A stretch of DNA of 27,317 bases from Gammaproteobacteria bacterium (GCA_029880755.1 JAOUNW010000007.1:1-27317), one strand, 5' to 3'. Shown: positions 7,672 to 15,662, numbered from the stretch's first letter. The notes: generated by a model from the letters alone, not told the origin. Numbers and translations: made by a program.

Positions 7672-8928
7672 TTAACGATAATAAATTGCCCTGACTGGCT
7701 GAATCACGGCAGCCTTAACTGCCGGATACACTGCCGCCAGAAATCCGATCAATATTAAAAACAACACCGGCAGGAACAATGCCCCTGGTGTTACTTTTGC
7801 CGGCCATACCGGGTCGATGGCGACACCGCCGAAGGAAGCACCTGTGGCAATGCTGGATAGATCAATTCCGTTAAGCTCAAGCCGATAAGCGATAAACCAG
7901 CCACAAGCCAGGGCCACAATGCTTGCCGCAAAAATCATAATAAAAAGTTCTGTAAAGATGAGGCGCACCAGAAACCACGGCCCCACACCCAACGCCTTCA
8001 TGACACCGAATTCATGAATGCGCTCGAACACACTCATCAACACAGCATTCAAGATAACAGTGGCGACTGCGACGTAAGTGATAAGGATCATGATCACTTT
8101 CTGGGCATCGGCCAGATCCAAGATGCGGGCAATCACCGGCTGCAGGTCCTGCCAGTCCTTGATCTCATAGTCACCTGCGATTTCTTCAATACGCTGCTTC
8201 GCTAATTCCAGATCGGTGTCCCGGTTACTACGCATAATGGCAATTTCGTGGACACCCTTAGGGAAGACCATCAGCTCCCGAAAAGCGGTGTCTAACATAA
8301 AGAAACCTGCCTGGTCTATTTCATCGCCCACGGTTTTCAGAATTCCCTTGACTCGATACAGATCGTTGGCCATGGAGCCGTCACTTGCCTGGCCGACGAT
8401 AACAATCTCATCACCTACCTTAACGCCCAGAGTTCTTGCCAGTTTTTTACCGATTACCACACCGCGTGTATCGCCGGATTCGAGCCATGCACCCAGCATG
8501 ACATGGCGTGAGATTTCCGTGACCGTGTTCTCCCTGTTTATGCTTATACCACGAAGCTTTACTCCGGCGGACGACTTGCCTGCCGCCGCCAATGCAAATC
8601 CGTAAAGACGAGGGCTTGCGTAAAAACCGTTTTTTTCCAGTAACGATAACAATTCGTAGGTGTTATCAACATACGTGTAGAGATCGGGATCATTCATATA
8701 ACCCGGGGCATGGATTTGCACATCGCCGGTATTCATAATTACCGCATGGCGCTCTGTTGCGTCGAGAAAGCCATCCATAAGCGCAGCAAACACAATCATA
8801 ATGATGCCCGCGAACGCCATCGCCAACACAGTAACCAATGAACGATGTCGGTTCCGAAGAACGTTTCTCAGCGCAAAAGAAAAAATTTTGACGTCGGGCA
8901 ATCTGGTCTCCTGCCAAAGAAAACTCAT
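7672..8928 (-). CDS. ABC transporter permease, FtsX/MacB family (first of pair)
   Basis: The protein has 418 residues with the same architecture as its downstream neighbour: a first membrane helix (about 30-54), a periplasmic domain, and three C-terminal helices. The conserved LMSVFERIHEFGVMKALGVGP stretch marks the FtsX domain, and VYPAVKAAVIQPVRAIYY closes the protein. It is the first gene of a four-gene minus-strand set (permease, permease, ATPase, beta-barrel protein). The ATG at 8928 has no strong ribosome site. The region upstream is very A/T-rich and should hold the operon promoter, but no clear -35/-10 pair stands out. Sequence identity to its partner is limited, so the pair is old rather than a recent tandem duplication. 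Its cargo is unknown. Confidence 0.88.
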   Translation of the reverse strand: MSFLWQETRLPDVKIFSFALRNVLRNRHRSLVTVLAMAFAGIIMIVFAALMDGFLDATERHAVIMNTGDVQIHAPGYMNDPDLYTYVDNTYELLSLLEKNGFYASPRLYGFALAAAGKSSAGVKLRGISINRENTVTEISRHVMLGAWLESGDTRGVVIGKKLARTLGVKVGDEIVIVGQASDGSMANDLYRVKGILKTVGDEIDQAGFFMLDTAFRELMVFPKGVHEIAIMRSNRDTDLELAKQRIEEIAGDYEIKDWQDLQPVIARILDLADAQKVIMILITYVAVATVILNAVLMSVFERIHEFGVMKALGVGPWFLVRLIFTELFIMIFAASIVALACGWFIAYRLELNGIDLSSIATGASFGGVAIDPVWPAKVTPGALFLPVLFLILIGFLAAVYPAVKAAVIQPVRAIYYR

Positions 8929-9030
8929 TGTAGTCGCTTAAGAGTTATTACCGTCTTGAGACAAGTCAACATATAAGTATTTAATAATATTCTTTTATAT
9001 GAGCATTTTGCGACAGCCGACTGACCTATA

Positions 9031-9044
9031 GCGTCCGGGCACGC
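9031..9044. promoter_or_regulatory. Palindrome upstream of sigma-54 promoter (possible enhancer site)
   Basis: The half-sites GCGT and ACGC flank six bases (GCGT-N6-ACGC). It lies about 165 bp upstream of the predicted sigma-54 start site, a normal distance for the upstream site of a bacterial enhancer-binding protein. There is only one copy and no activator gene is in the window, so this is a guess from position and symmetry. Confidence 0.25.
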
Positions 9045-9180
9045 CCTAACGTATGTCTTCTTTGGCAGGTCTTAATTTTTAAGCTGGCAAAAATGATCTG
9101 AAAGTTGCTAAAAATCAACACGATATCGCTTCCTTGTCCAGAATCCTTCAAATCCACGAAAGAGAAACTACACTGAGTAA

Positions 9181-9196
9181 TGGCATATCCCTTGCA
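9181..9196 (+). promoter_or_regulatory. Sigma-54 (RpoN) promoter
   Basis: TGGCATATCCCTTGCA fits the -24/-12 consensus TGGCAyr-N4-TTGCw at every defined position except the pyrimidine/purine pair, which is also satisfied (TA). The GG and GC dinucleotides are correctly spaced. Transcription should begin near 9207, giving a leader of about 54 nt before the ATG at 9261. Sigma-54 promoters need an ATP-hydrolysing activator, so the genes behind it are switched on by a specific signal. Confidence 0.8.
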
Positions 9197-9260
9197 CATA
9201 TTTATATAAAGGTATGAATTGCCGGAGATGATGATTAATTGTTAGTGGGGTAATAAACAC

Positions 9261-9854
9261 ATGACCTGTTCTCATATGGATTCCTGTGAGCTCTTCCCGG
9301 AGCTGACAACCAACAGCGCCCTGAAGGTGTGGCAGACATTTTATTGCAGTGGCGATTTCAAAAAATGCGTGCGTTTTCAGCAGTCAACTAAAGGCCAGGC
9401 TGTGCCGATTACCTTGCTGCCCAACGGCAAGGACCTGGATACCGCCTACCTGAGCGACAAAATCAAACGCAGCGCTGCGCAAACTGCCGCCGCGCCTGCT
9501 AGCCAGGAAAAACCCCAGGCCTCTACACCGGCAACTAATAATACCGCCACAACTGCTGCGGCCAGTCCAGCCATTAACAGCGCTTCTGTTAGTGCGACGA
9601 GTTCTTACTATGTCAGATTCAAGGCCAATGGTGCAGGGGAGGAACTGCAGCAAAAGGCAAAAACAATTATTGAACAACTTGGCATCAAGGTTGATGGCCA
9701 ACTGCAACAACCGGTTGGCGAAGGATACAAATGGTTTATTTTCATCACCGACCAAGCCAGTGGTGTTGATATCTATCGAGCTGCGTTGCGTATCGAGGAA
9801 CTTGGTGGCATAGAAGGCCAGGTTAAGTGCATTAGCCTGGAACCCAGGTCATAG
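9261..9854 (+). CDS. Cysteine-motif protein with low-complexity linker, function unknown
   Basis: I do not recognise a named family for this 197-residue soluble protein. The N-terminal domain (1-55) has four cysteines in the order C3-x5-C9-x19-C29-x6-C36, with His5 and the context ALKVWQTFYCSGDFKKC, then VPITLLPNGKD. This looks like a small metal- or iron-sulfur-binding module seen at the ends of various proteobacterial proteins. A linker rich in Ala, Thr, Ser and Pro (about 71-113) leads to a compact alpha/beta domain (114-197, beginning SSYYVRFKAN) with a SPOR- or ferredoxin-like strand-helix pattern. There is no signal peptide or membrane segment. It is first behind the sigma-54 promoter and 45 nt before the YeeE fusion gene, so a sensing or sulfur-handling role for that transporter is a reasonable guess. 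The ribosome site is a weak GGGG 10 nt upstream. Confidence 0.75.
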   Translation: MTCSHMDSCELFPELTTNSALKVWQTFYCSGDFKKCVRFQQSTKGQAVPITLLPNGKDLDTAYLSDKIKRSAAQTAAAPASQEKPQASTPATNNTATTAAASPAINSASVSATSSYYVRFKANGAGEELQQKAKTIIEQLGIKVDGQLQQPVGEGYKWFIFITDQASGVDIYRAALRIEELGGIEGQVKCISLEPRS

Positions 9855-9899
9855 CGATTTTTAGTAATATTAAGTAAAACAGGAATACGAGCACACATT

Positions 9900-11057
9900 A
9901 TGAATCTAATTAAACCCAGGGCGAGCCTGTTCCCCGCGTTAATTATCCTTCTTACGCTTGTTGCCCCACCACTGGCCTTGGGTGAAGACGAAAGCCTCAT
10001 TAAAGACAAGTCCGAGGCGTTAAGTTGGTGGATTGAATCGGCAGAGACCGGTAACGCTAATGCCCAATATACCCTGGCACAAATGTATGCCAGCGGTGTT
10101 AATGGATTGGGGGTGTCCCAGGATAAGCGCGCTGCCTTTTCCTGGTTCCTGAAGGCGGCTGTTCAGGGCCATGCGAAGGCACAGTACGAGGTTGGCCAGT
10201 CATATGAATACGGTCTCGGCGTCAAGCAGGATAAGGATGTTGCAAAAACCTGGTATCAACAGGCTGCCGCCCTGGGACATTCAGAGGCCCAGGAAATAAT
10301 CTCCGGCACCGGACAAAAAACGGTTGTGCCTGTCACTGGCGCATCTCCTGCTTCACCGAAAAAGGAAACGAGTAAATCAGAGCCCGGATCCTTTGATATC
10401 ACTTCGCTCCTGGCCGCAGTCACCATTGGCAACAGTGACAGATTCTGGTCATGGTGGGCAGGCGGCGCCATGCTGGCCTTTCTGACCATCTCTTTCTGGA
10501 TGGCTATGGGCAATACCTTGGGTGTTTCCTCCAGCTGGGATCGTCTGGTGCGCTGGCGCGATGATCAGCAAATGGCAAAAGCCGAGGCGCGCATGGCCAA
10601 AAACCGTGCCGCGACCCAGGATGCCATGCTCGCCGCAGCCATTGAAGAATTTGGCGAAGAATATGTCAAACAGATGATGCAAACAGAAAATAAGGCGGCG
10701 TCCGCAAAACAAGCGAAACGCGCCAGTTTTACCAAGGTTCCGTGGACAGCCCACCTGACATTCCTGGCCATGACACTGGTCGGCGGTTTGGTCGCCGCTG
10801 TCACTGCAGGAGATTTTCAAATTCAATTTTCACTGGGCAGTGAGTATGAACGCTTTTTTGGGTTTGGTACCCAATCATGGATATTACTCATAACTGGTGG
10901 CACCCTGATTGGCTTCGGTACCCGCATGGGTGGAGGCTGTAGCTCTGGCCATGGCTTGAGTGGTTGCTCGCGACTTCAGGTCGGCAGCCTCGTCGGTACA
11001 GGTGCGTTTTTTGGATCTGCCATTGCTGTTTCATTCATTCTGGAGGCACTTGCCTAA
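9900..11057 (+). CDS. Sel1-repeat / YeeE-YedE (DUF395) fusion membrane protein
   Basis: This 385-residue fusion starts with a signal peptide (about 1-28). A periplasmic tetratricopeptide-like region with about three Sel1 repeats follows (about 35-135), showing ETGNANAQYTLAQMYASG, QGHAKAQYEVGQSYEYGLG and ALGHSEAQ. A Pro/Ser/Lys linker leads to a YeeE-YedE-type transporter domain (about 170-385). The domain has membrane segments near 183-204, 284-303, 326-342 and 360-382 and the diagnostic GFGTRMGGGCSSGHGLSGCSRL (338-359) with Cys347. A charged, probably helical cytoplasmic loop (about 213-275) splits it. YeeE-YedE proteins move thiosulfate or other sulfane-sulfur species through a cysteine relay. 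The stop overlaps the next start (TAATG), so the two halves should be made together. The N-terminal Sel1 fusion is unusual and may recruit a partner at the periplasmic face. Confidence 0.85.
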   Translation: MNLIKPRASLFPALIILLTLVAPPLALGEDESLIKDKSEALSWWIESAETGNANAQYTLAQMYASGVNGLGVSQDKRAAFSWFLKAAVQGHAKAQYEVGQSYEYGLGVKQDKDVAKTWYQQAAALGHSEAQEIISGTGQKTVVPVTGASPASPKKETSKSEPGSFDITSLLAAVTIGNSDRFWSWWAGGAMLAFLTISFWMAMGNTLGVSSSWDRLVRWRDDQQMAKAEARMAKNRAATQDAMLAAAIEEFGEEYVKQMMQTENKAASAKQAKRASFTKVPWTAHLTFLAMTLVGGLVAAVTAGDFQIQFSLGSEYERFFGFGTQSWILLITGGTLIGFGTRMGGGCSSGHGLSGCSRLQVGSLVGTGAFFGSAIAVSFILEALA

Positions 11058-11482
11058 TGTCAACTTCGACAACGACGAGTCATATCAAGATGGGCCTGTT
11101 TGGCCTAACCATGGGTTATGCGCTCAGCCGCATTGGGTTTTCGGATTTCGGGGAAGTGCACCGCTTGTTTACCTTTGCGGATCTAAGATTGCTACTAACA
11201 TTCGGCAGCGCGGTAATGCTCTCCATGGTTGGTTTCGCTATATTTGCTCGTGGCAAAAAGCTGCCCAAAAAACCCCTGCACAAGGGAACCGTCGCTGGCG
11301 GAATTTTATTCGGTACCGGCTGGGCTATTACCGGTGCCTGTCCGAGTATTGCCCTGGTTCAACTCGGTCAGGGATATCTGCCGGCAATTTTTACTATATT
11401 CGGCATTCTCTTCGGCGTATGGGTGTACCCTAAGGTTCATGCTCGATTTTTTGGCTGGGATACGGGCGCCTGTAACGTTTAA
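11057..11482 (+). CDS. YeeE/YedE half-transporter, DUF6691-like (PmpB-type)
   Basis: The 141-residue membrane protein carries the family marks MGYALSRIGFSDFGEVHRLF (19-38), DLRLLLTFGSAVMLSMVGFAIFA and GTGWAITGACPSIALVQLGQG (87-106). The conserved Cys95 lies in the GACP motif, and a second cysteine is near the C-terminus (139). About four membrane helices are visible. DUF6691 proteins normally pair with a separate YeeE protein to form a two-component sulfur importer (PmpA/PmpB-like), which fits the gene directly upstream. The ATG overlaps the previous stop (TAATG), with GGAGG 10 nt before it, so translational coupling is likely. A longer in-frame start at 10964 lies inside the upstream gene and lacks these marks. 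It ends 14 nt from the convergent LolA-like gene, with no clear terminator between them. Confidence 0.88.
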   Translation: MSTSTTTSHIKMGLFGLTMGYALSRIGFSDFGEVHRLFTFADLRLLLTFGSAVMLSMVGFAIFARGKKLPKKPLHKGTVAGGILFGTGWAITGACPSIALVQLGQGYLPAIFTIFGILFGVWVYPKVHARFFGWDTGACNV

Positions 11483-11496
11483 GCTTCCCCGACACG

Positions 11497-12276
11497 CTAA
11501 CGCTTTTTCAGTTGAGACAAGGAAAAGAAGTCATCTTGCATGGGTACGTTAAGCTGTAGTGTTTTATAGATCAGCTCCGTGTATTCGCCAGGTTTATCAA
11601 TTGGCACGACCCGCATGACAGAAGGGCGCTGTTTTCCAGACAGCAGTTTAACTTCTGTGAAAAGCATGGTTCTTACTACTTCCAAATCTTCATTGTAATA
11701 ATCCTGTTTTAGCGGCAGATAGTCTTTGCTAGTCACTGCCATCACCACTTTTCCCCAAACCACTGCGGCCTCCGGTTTTGGTATTAATGTGAATTCTATT
11801 ATCTCGGTATCATCCCGTTTTCCCTCAAATGAGATAACAGGATTATAGTCGTCTTCCATACGCGACTCCTTTACCAGGTCATCGTTGGTAAAATGGCTGC
11901 CCATCCAGGAGCCCATCATCATGCTTGACGTTAACCGGATCGTGCGGTCTGTTTTGGGCAAATAACTGTAAATATGGTTACCGGATTTAAGTGTGGCGGC
12001 ACCTTTTTCTTTTAGTGGCCGCAATATGCGGATAAGGGTCTTCTCTTTTCCTTTCGACCATCCCTCCAGTTCCACGGTGCGTTCATAATGCGCCGTTTTG
12101 ACCCGCATGGTTAATACAGCGTATGACGATTCGCCACGCCACATATCATCGATTTGCCTGAGAATTTCCTTGGCCCGATTGGCTGTGGCGGTGGCATTGT
12201 CGGAAACAGCCGGATGGGGAACCAGCAACAATAGCAGGGTTAGAATACCGATTAACTTGGTATTGTGTCTTTTCAT
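11497..12276 (-). CDS. LolA-like outer membrane lipoprotein-sorting protein
   Basis: This is a periplasmic carrier of the LolA/LppX/DUF1329-like fold. The 259 residues start with a signal peptide (MKRHNTKLIGILTLLLLLVP, cleaved near PAVS). A long beta-rich domain follows, with the hallmarks ILRPLKEKGAATLKSGNHIYSYLP, TIRLTSSMMMGSWMGSHFTNDDLV and DDYNPVISFEG. These marks are typical of 'outer membrane lipoprotein-sorting protein' genes that travel with RND/MMPL or FtsX-type ABC exporters and beta-barrel partners. I infer it carries a hydrophobic ligand between the ABC permeases (7672-8928 and 6414-7652) and the outer membrane, although it is separated from them by the plus-strand cassette. The start at 12276 was chosen because the signal peptide begins there; the open frame extends 99 nt further without support. 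It is not a housekeeping lolA. Confidence 0.85.
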   Translation of the reverse strand: MKRHNTKLIGILTLLLLLVPHPAVSDNATATANRAKEILRQIDDMWRGESSYAVLTMRVKTAHYERTVELEGWSKGKEKTLIRILRPLKEKGAATLKSGNHIYSYLPKTDRTIRLTSSMMMGSWMGSHFTNDDLVKESRMEDDYNPVISFEGKRDDTEIIEFTLIPKPEAAVVWGKVVMAVTSKDYLPLKQDYYNEDLEVVRTMLFTEVKLLSGKQRPSVMRVVPIDKPGEYTELIYKTLQLNVPMQDDFFSLSQLKKR

Positions 12277-12425
12277 ATGAAAAGGTACGCATCCAGCAGA
12301 ATAATGGCGTCTTACTGAGGATATCTTATGGGGCCCATAGACTCCACAACAACCCCCAGCCGTTAAGGCCTTCATTCCTTATTGAGAAATAGGATATTTT
12401 ACGCCGCGCGTACGGTCTTCAGGTA

Positions 12426-14258
12426 TTACTCTACGGTAACAGATTTTGCCAGATTACGCGGCTTGTCCACATCCGTACCCTTGAGCACAGCGACATGGTA
12501 GGACAGTAACTGCAAAGGAACACTGTAAACAATAGGCGCGACCACATCATCAACATGCCTTACCAGCATTACCTGAGTGCCTGCTTCCGCCTTCATTTTG
12601 GATTTGAGGTCTGCGAATACAATCAATTCACCGCCTCTGGCACGCACTTCCTGAAGATTGGATTTGAGTTTTTCCAGCAAATCATTAGGTGGCGCAACAG
12701 CAATCACCGGCATTTCCGCGTCCACTAATGCCAGTGGTCCGTGTTTCAGCTCACCGGCAGGATAAGCTTCAGCATGAATATAAGAAATTTCCTTTAATTT
12801 CAGTGCCCCTTCCATCGCTACCGGGTACATGGCGCCACGCCCGAGAAACAGCGCATGATGGCGATGACCAAACTGTTCGGACAAACGCTTTATGTCAGCG
12901 CTTAACTGTAAAACTTCATCGATAGCACCGGGCAATTTAATCAACTCAGCGACAATGGCCGTTTCCGTATCAGCGCTTATGCCATGCCGGCGCCCCAACA
13001 CCAGCACCAACAACAACAGAGCGACTAACTGGGTGGTAAAGGCCTTGGTGGAGGCAACACCGATTTCAGGGCCGGCACGTGTCATCAACACCAGATCGGA
13101 TTCGCGCACAAGAGAGCTCTCGGGGACATTACAAATTGCCAGAGAGTAACCAAAACCAAGACGTTTGGCTTCCTGTAATCCGGCCAAGGTATCAGCCGTT
13201 TCGCCAGATTGGGAAATAGTAACAATGAGGGAATTCTTGCGTACCACGGGTTTGCGATAACGAAATTCACTCGCCACTTCCACGCTACAAGGGATACCGG
13301 CCAAAGACTCAAACCAATGCCTGGCAATTAGTCCGGCATGATAGCTGGTGCCGCATGCAATAATGTGAACGCCCTGTACTTTATCAAAAACGGCTTTGGC
13401 ATTGGCGCCAAAGGCCTGCTCAAGAACTTTTCCTGCGGCGATACGACCTTCCAGTGTGTCACTAATGGCGCGCGGCTGCTCAAAAATTTCCTTGAGCATG
13501 TAGTGGCGGTACTCTCCGCGCTCTACAGCATCGGCTGTTAACTCGCTTTCGCGTATCGGTCGGTCGACTCTTTTTCCCTTGGTGTCATAAATGGTTACTG
13601 ACTCGCGGCTAATATCAGCAATATCGCCATCTTCCAGAAAAATAAACCGCTGAGTAACGGGCAATAACGCTGCCACATCAGACGCGATAAAATGCTCACC
13701 GATGCCCACACCGATAACCAACGGGCTACCCAATCTCGCCGCAACTAATCGACCTGGTTCTTTGGTGCTGACAACACCCAAGGCATAAGCACCCTTTAGA
13801 TCCTTTACCGCATTCTGTACCGACTTTAGCAAGTCAAGTCCCTTGCTGATGTGATATTCATGAACCTGGTGTACTACAACTTCAGTATCTGTCTGAGAGG
13901 TGAACTCATAACTTAGCTGCAGTTGTTTGGCTTTCAGGTCGTCATAATTTTCGATAATGCCATTATGAACAACTGCCACTGTTTTACGGCAAATGTGGGG
14001 ATGGGCATTTCGCTCTGTTGGTTCACCGTGCGTAGCCCAGCGGGTGTGGGCAATACCAACATGGCCGCTGAAACCGCTCTTGATGACCGCCTCCAGGCCC
14101 GCCACTTTTCCCGCACGACGTTCCCGCGATAAACAACCCTCATTATCAAGTACGGCGATACCTGCGGAATCATAGCCACGATATTCCAGTCGTTTCAGGC
14201 CTTCAAGCAAAATGGGTACAACATCGCGCTCTGCAATCGCCCCAACTATTCCACACAT
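12426..14258 (-). CDS. glmS: Glutamine--fructose-6-phosphate aminotransferase GlmS
   Basis: GlmS makes glucosamine-6-phosphate from fructose-6-phosphate and glutamine, the first step to UDP-GlcNAc for peptidoglycan and LPS. Its 610 residues match the E. coli length (609). The N-terminal class II amidotransferase domain begins MCGIVGAIAERDV, with catalytic Cys at position 2 after Met removal. YRGYDSAGIAV and HTRWATHGEPTERNAHPH form the glutamine site. Two SIS isomerase domains follow, with ACGTSYHAG, SQSGETADT and the C-terminal LAKSVTVE. It lies 18 nt after glmU with a GGTGG ribosome site, so the two are co-transcribed as in E. coli. No clear terminator follows its stop. E. coli regulates glmS through GlmZ; no such site was looked for or seen here. 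Confidence 0.97.
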   Translation of the reverse strand: MCGIVGAIAERDVVPILLEGLKRLEYRGYDSAGIAVLDNEGCLSRERRAGKVAGLEAVIKSGFSGHVGIAHTRWATHGEPTERNAHPHICRKTVAVVHNGIIENYDDLKAKQLQLSYEFTSQTDTEVVVHQVHEYHISKGLDLLKSVQNAVKDLKGAYALGVVSTKEPGRLVAARLGSPLVIGVGIGEHFIASDVAALLPVTQRFIFLEDGDIADISRESVTIYDTKGKRVDRPIRESELTADAVERGEYRHYMLKEIFEQPRAISDTLEGRIAAGKVLEQAFGANAKAVFDKVQGVHIIACGTSYHAGLIARHWFESLAGIPCSVEVASEFRYRKPVVRKNSLIVTISQSGETADTLAGLQEAKRLGFGYSLAICNVPESSLVRESDLVLMTRAGPEIGVASTKAFTTQLVALLLLVLVLGRRHGISADTETAIVAELIKLPGAIDEVLQLSADIKRLSEQFGHRHHALFLGRGAMYPVAMEGALKLKEISYIHAEAYPAGELKHGPLALVDAEMPVIAVAPPNDLLEKLKSNLQEVRARGGELIVFADLKSKMKAEAGTQVMLVRHVDDVVAPIVYSVPLQLLSYHVAVLKGTDVDKPRNLAKSVTVE

Positions 14259-14276
14259 AATTCATCCACCTTGATA

Positions 14277-15662
14277 TTAATCTTTCTTTTTTTTGACAGG
14301 CCGCTGCCAGCCATCAATTGTTTTTTGCTTCACGCGGCTAAGAGTCAGCTGACCGGCCGGCGCATCGTTGACTAGCGTGGTACCAGCACCAATGGTGGCT
14401 CCTTCGCCGACAGTCACCGGCGCCACTAGCTGGGTATCGGAACCGATAAAGGCATTGTCGCCAATTACAGTACGGTGCTTGTTAACGCCATCGTAATTAC
14501 AGGTAATGGTACCGGCACCGATATTAACATTCTGGCCAAGGGTACTATCACCAACATAACTTAAATGGTTAACCTTGCTGCCTTTTCCAATCTCTGATTT
14601 CTTGATTTCCACAAAATTGCCAACCTTGGCTTCGTCAGATAAATGTGTCTCCGGACGTAATCTGGCAAATGGTCCAACCGTGCAATGGCGACCAATTTTC
14701 GCATCTTCAATCACACAATTGGCTAACACAACACTGCCGTCGCCAATGATGGAGTTATTTATAACAGTATTTGGGCCAATGGAAACATTATCACCAATAA
14801 CAACGTCGCCCTCCAAAATGACATTCACATCTATAGTAACGTCCCGACCAATGGTGACATTACCACGCACATCAAAACGCGCGGGGTCACGCAGGGTTAC
14901 TCCCTGCTCCATCAGTTTCCTGGCTTGTTTGTTTTGGTAGGTCCGTTCCATATCCGCAAGTTCAGATTTGTTATTAATCCCGGTGATTTCCGCCAGCGAT
15001 CCGGGCTGACTGGTGACAACCTCCACCCCGTCCGCGACTGCCATAGCGATCACATCGGTTAAATAATATTCTCCTTGTGCATTGTCATTGTCCAGTTTAG
15101 CCAACCAGGAGCGCAAAAGGGAGGCTGGCGCGGCAAGAAAACCGGTATTGATTTCCTTGATGGCCAATTCCTGTGGCGAGGCGTCTTTTTTCTCGACAAT
15201 ACGCACAACCTTATCGGAAGTGTCCCTGACAATACGGCCGTAAGCACCGGGATCGTCAAAAAATGCGGTTAAAAGGGCCAATTTAGTGGTACCGGCCAAC
15301 GACACCAACTGCTGTAATGTGGCGGATTCAATCAGCGGCACATCGCCGTATAAAACCAGAACAAGGGACGCTTCTTCGATATGAGCCATGGGCTGGGCCA
15401 CGGCGTGGCCGGTACCTAGCTGCTGGGCCTGCAACACCCAATTAATGGTTTCCCCGGCAAAACTTGCCGGCACCGTATCACCACCATGGCCGTAGACCAC
15501 GTGAATTGCCGAAGCCTTAAGCTGTTTAGCGCAATCGATCACATGCGCCAGTAACGGTTTGCCCCCAATCTGGTGCAACACCTTGGGCAGGTTGGAATAC
15601 ATGCGCGTGCCTTTCCCGGCAGCCAAAATTACAATTTCGATATTTGGGGCTGAATTAACCAT
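14277..15662 (-). CDS. glmU: Bifunctional UDP-GlcNAc synthase GlmU
   Basis: GlmU acetylates glucosamine-1-phosphate and then couples GlcNAc-1-phosphate to UTP to give UDP-GlcNAc. The 461 residues contain the N-terminal uridylyltransferase (LAAGKGTRMYSNLPKVLH, with YGDVPL and the KEINTG region). A left-handed beta-helix of hexapeptide repeats follows (about 250-440), with the acetyltransferase region EIKKSEIGKGSKVNHLSYVG (catalytic His) and NIGAGTITCNYDG. Length is close to E. coli GlmU (456). It forms an operon with glmS 18 nt downstream. The 111-nt gap to the SlyD-like gene contains a TATGAT hexamer just before the start codon but no matching -35, and the ATG lacks a Shine-Dalgarno, so how glmU is transcribed and initiated is unclear. 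Confidence 0.97.
   Translation of the reverse strand: MVNSAPNIEIVILAAGKGTRMYSNLPKVLHQIGGKPLLAHVIDCAKQLKASAIHVVYGHGGDTVPASFAGETINWVLQAQQLGTGHAVAQPMAHIEEASLVLVLYGDVPLIESATLQQLVSLAGTTKLALLTAFFDDPGAYGRIVRDTSDKVVRIVEKKDASPQELAIKEINTGFLAAPASLLRSWLAKLDNDNAQGEYYLTDVIAMAVADGVEVVTSQPGSLAEITGINNKSELADMERTYQNKQARKLMEQGVTLRDPARFDVRGNVTIGRDVTIDVNVILEGDVVIGDNVSIGPNTVINNSIIGDGSVVLANCVIEDAKIGRHCTVGPFARLRPETHLSDEAKVGNFVEIKKSEIGKGSKVNHLSYVGDSTLGQNVNIGAGTITCNYDGVNKHRTVIGDNAFIGSDTQLVAPVTVGEGATIGAGTTLVNDAPAGQLTLSRVKQKTIDGWQRPVKKKKD

Larger units (their letters stand above)
8929..9260. other. Divergent intergenic region between ABC operon and sigma-54 cassette
   Basis: This 332-bp gap has no convincing ORF. The left part (about 8960-9005) is A/T-rich and probably contains the ABC operon promoter reading left. 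A G+C-rich imperfect palindrome lies at 9031-9044, and the sigma-54 promoter at 9181-9196 reads right. A/T-rich sequence between them (about 9075-9125) could provide the bend, such as an IHF site, usual in sigma-54 promoters; I cannot identify a definite IHF motif. Confidence 0.6.

Noticed and set aside
10964..11482. Longer in-frame start for the DUF6691-like gene
   Set aside because: The extra 31 residues are Cys/Arg-rich, overlap the YeeE fusion in another frame, and have no ribosome site; ATG at 11057 has GGAGG and a TAATG overlap.
11483..11496. Shared terminator between the convergent YeeE and LolA-like genes
   Set aside because: The gap is 14 nt; a T-run is present but no stem pairs well.
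12277..12375. N-terminal extension of the LolA-like protein
   Set aside because: It would precede a normal signal peptide with 33 residues that look non-coding.
14575..14940. Plus-strand open frame opposite glmU
   Set aside because: It is a shadow of the hexapeptide-repeat codons of glmU; similar long antisense frames occur over the atp genes.
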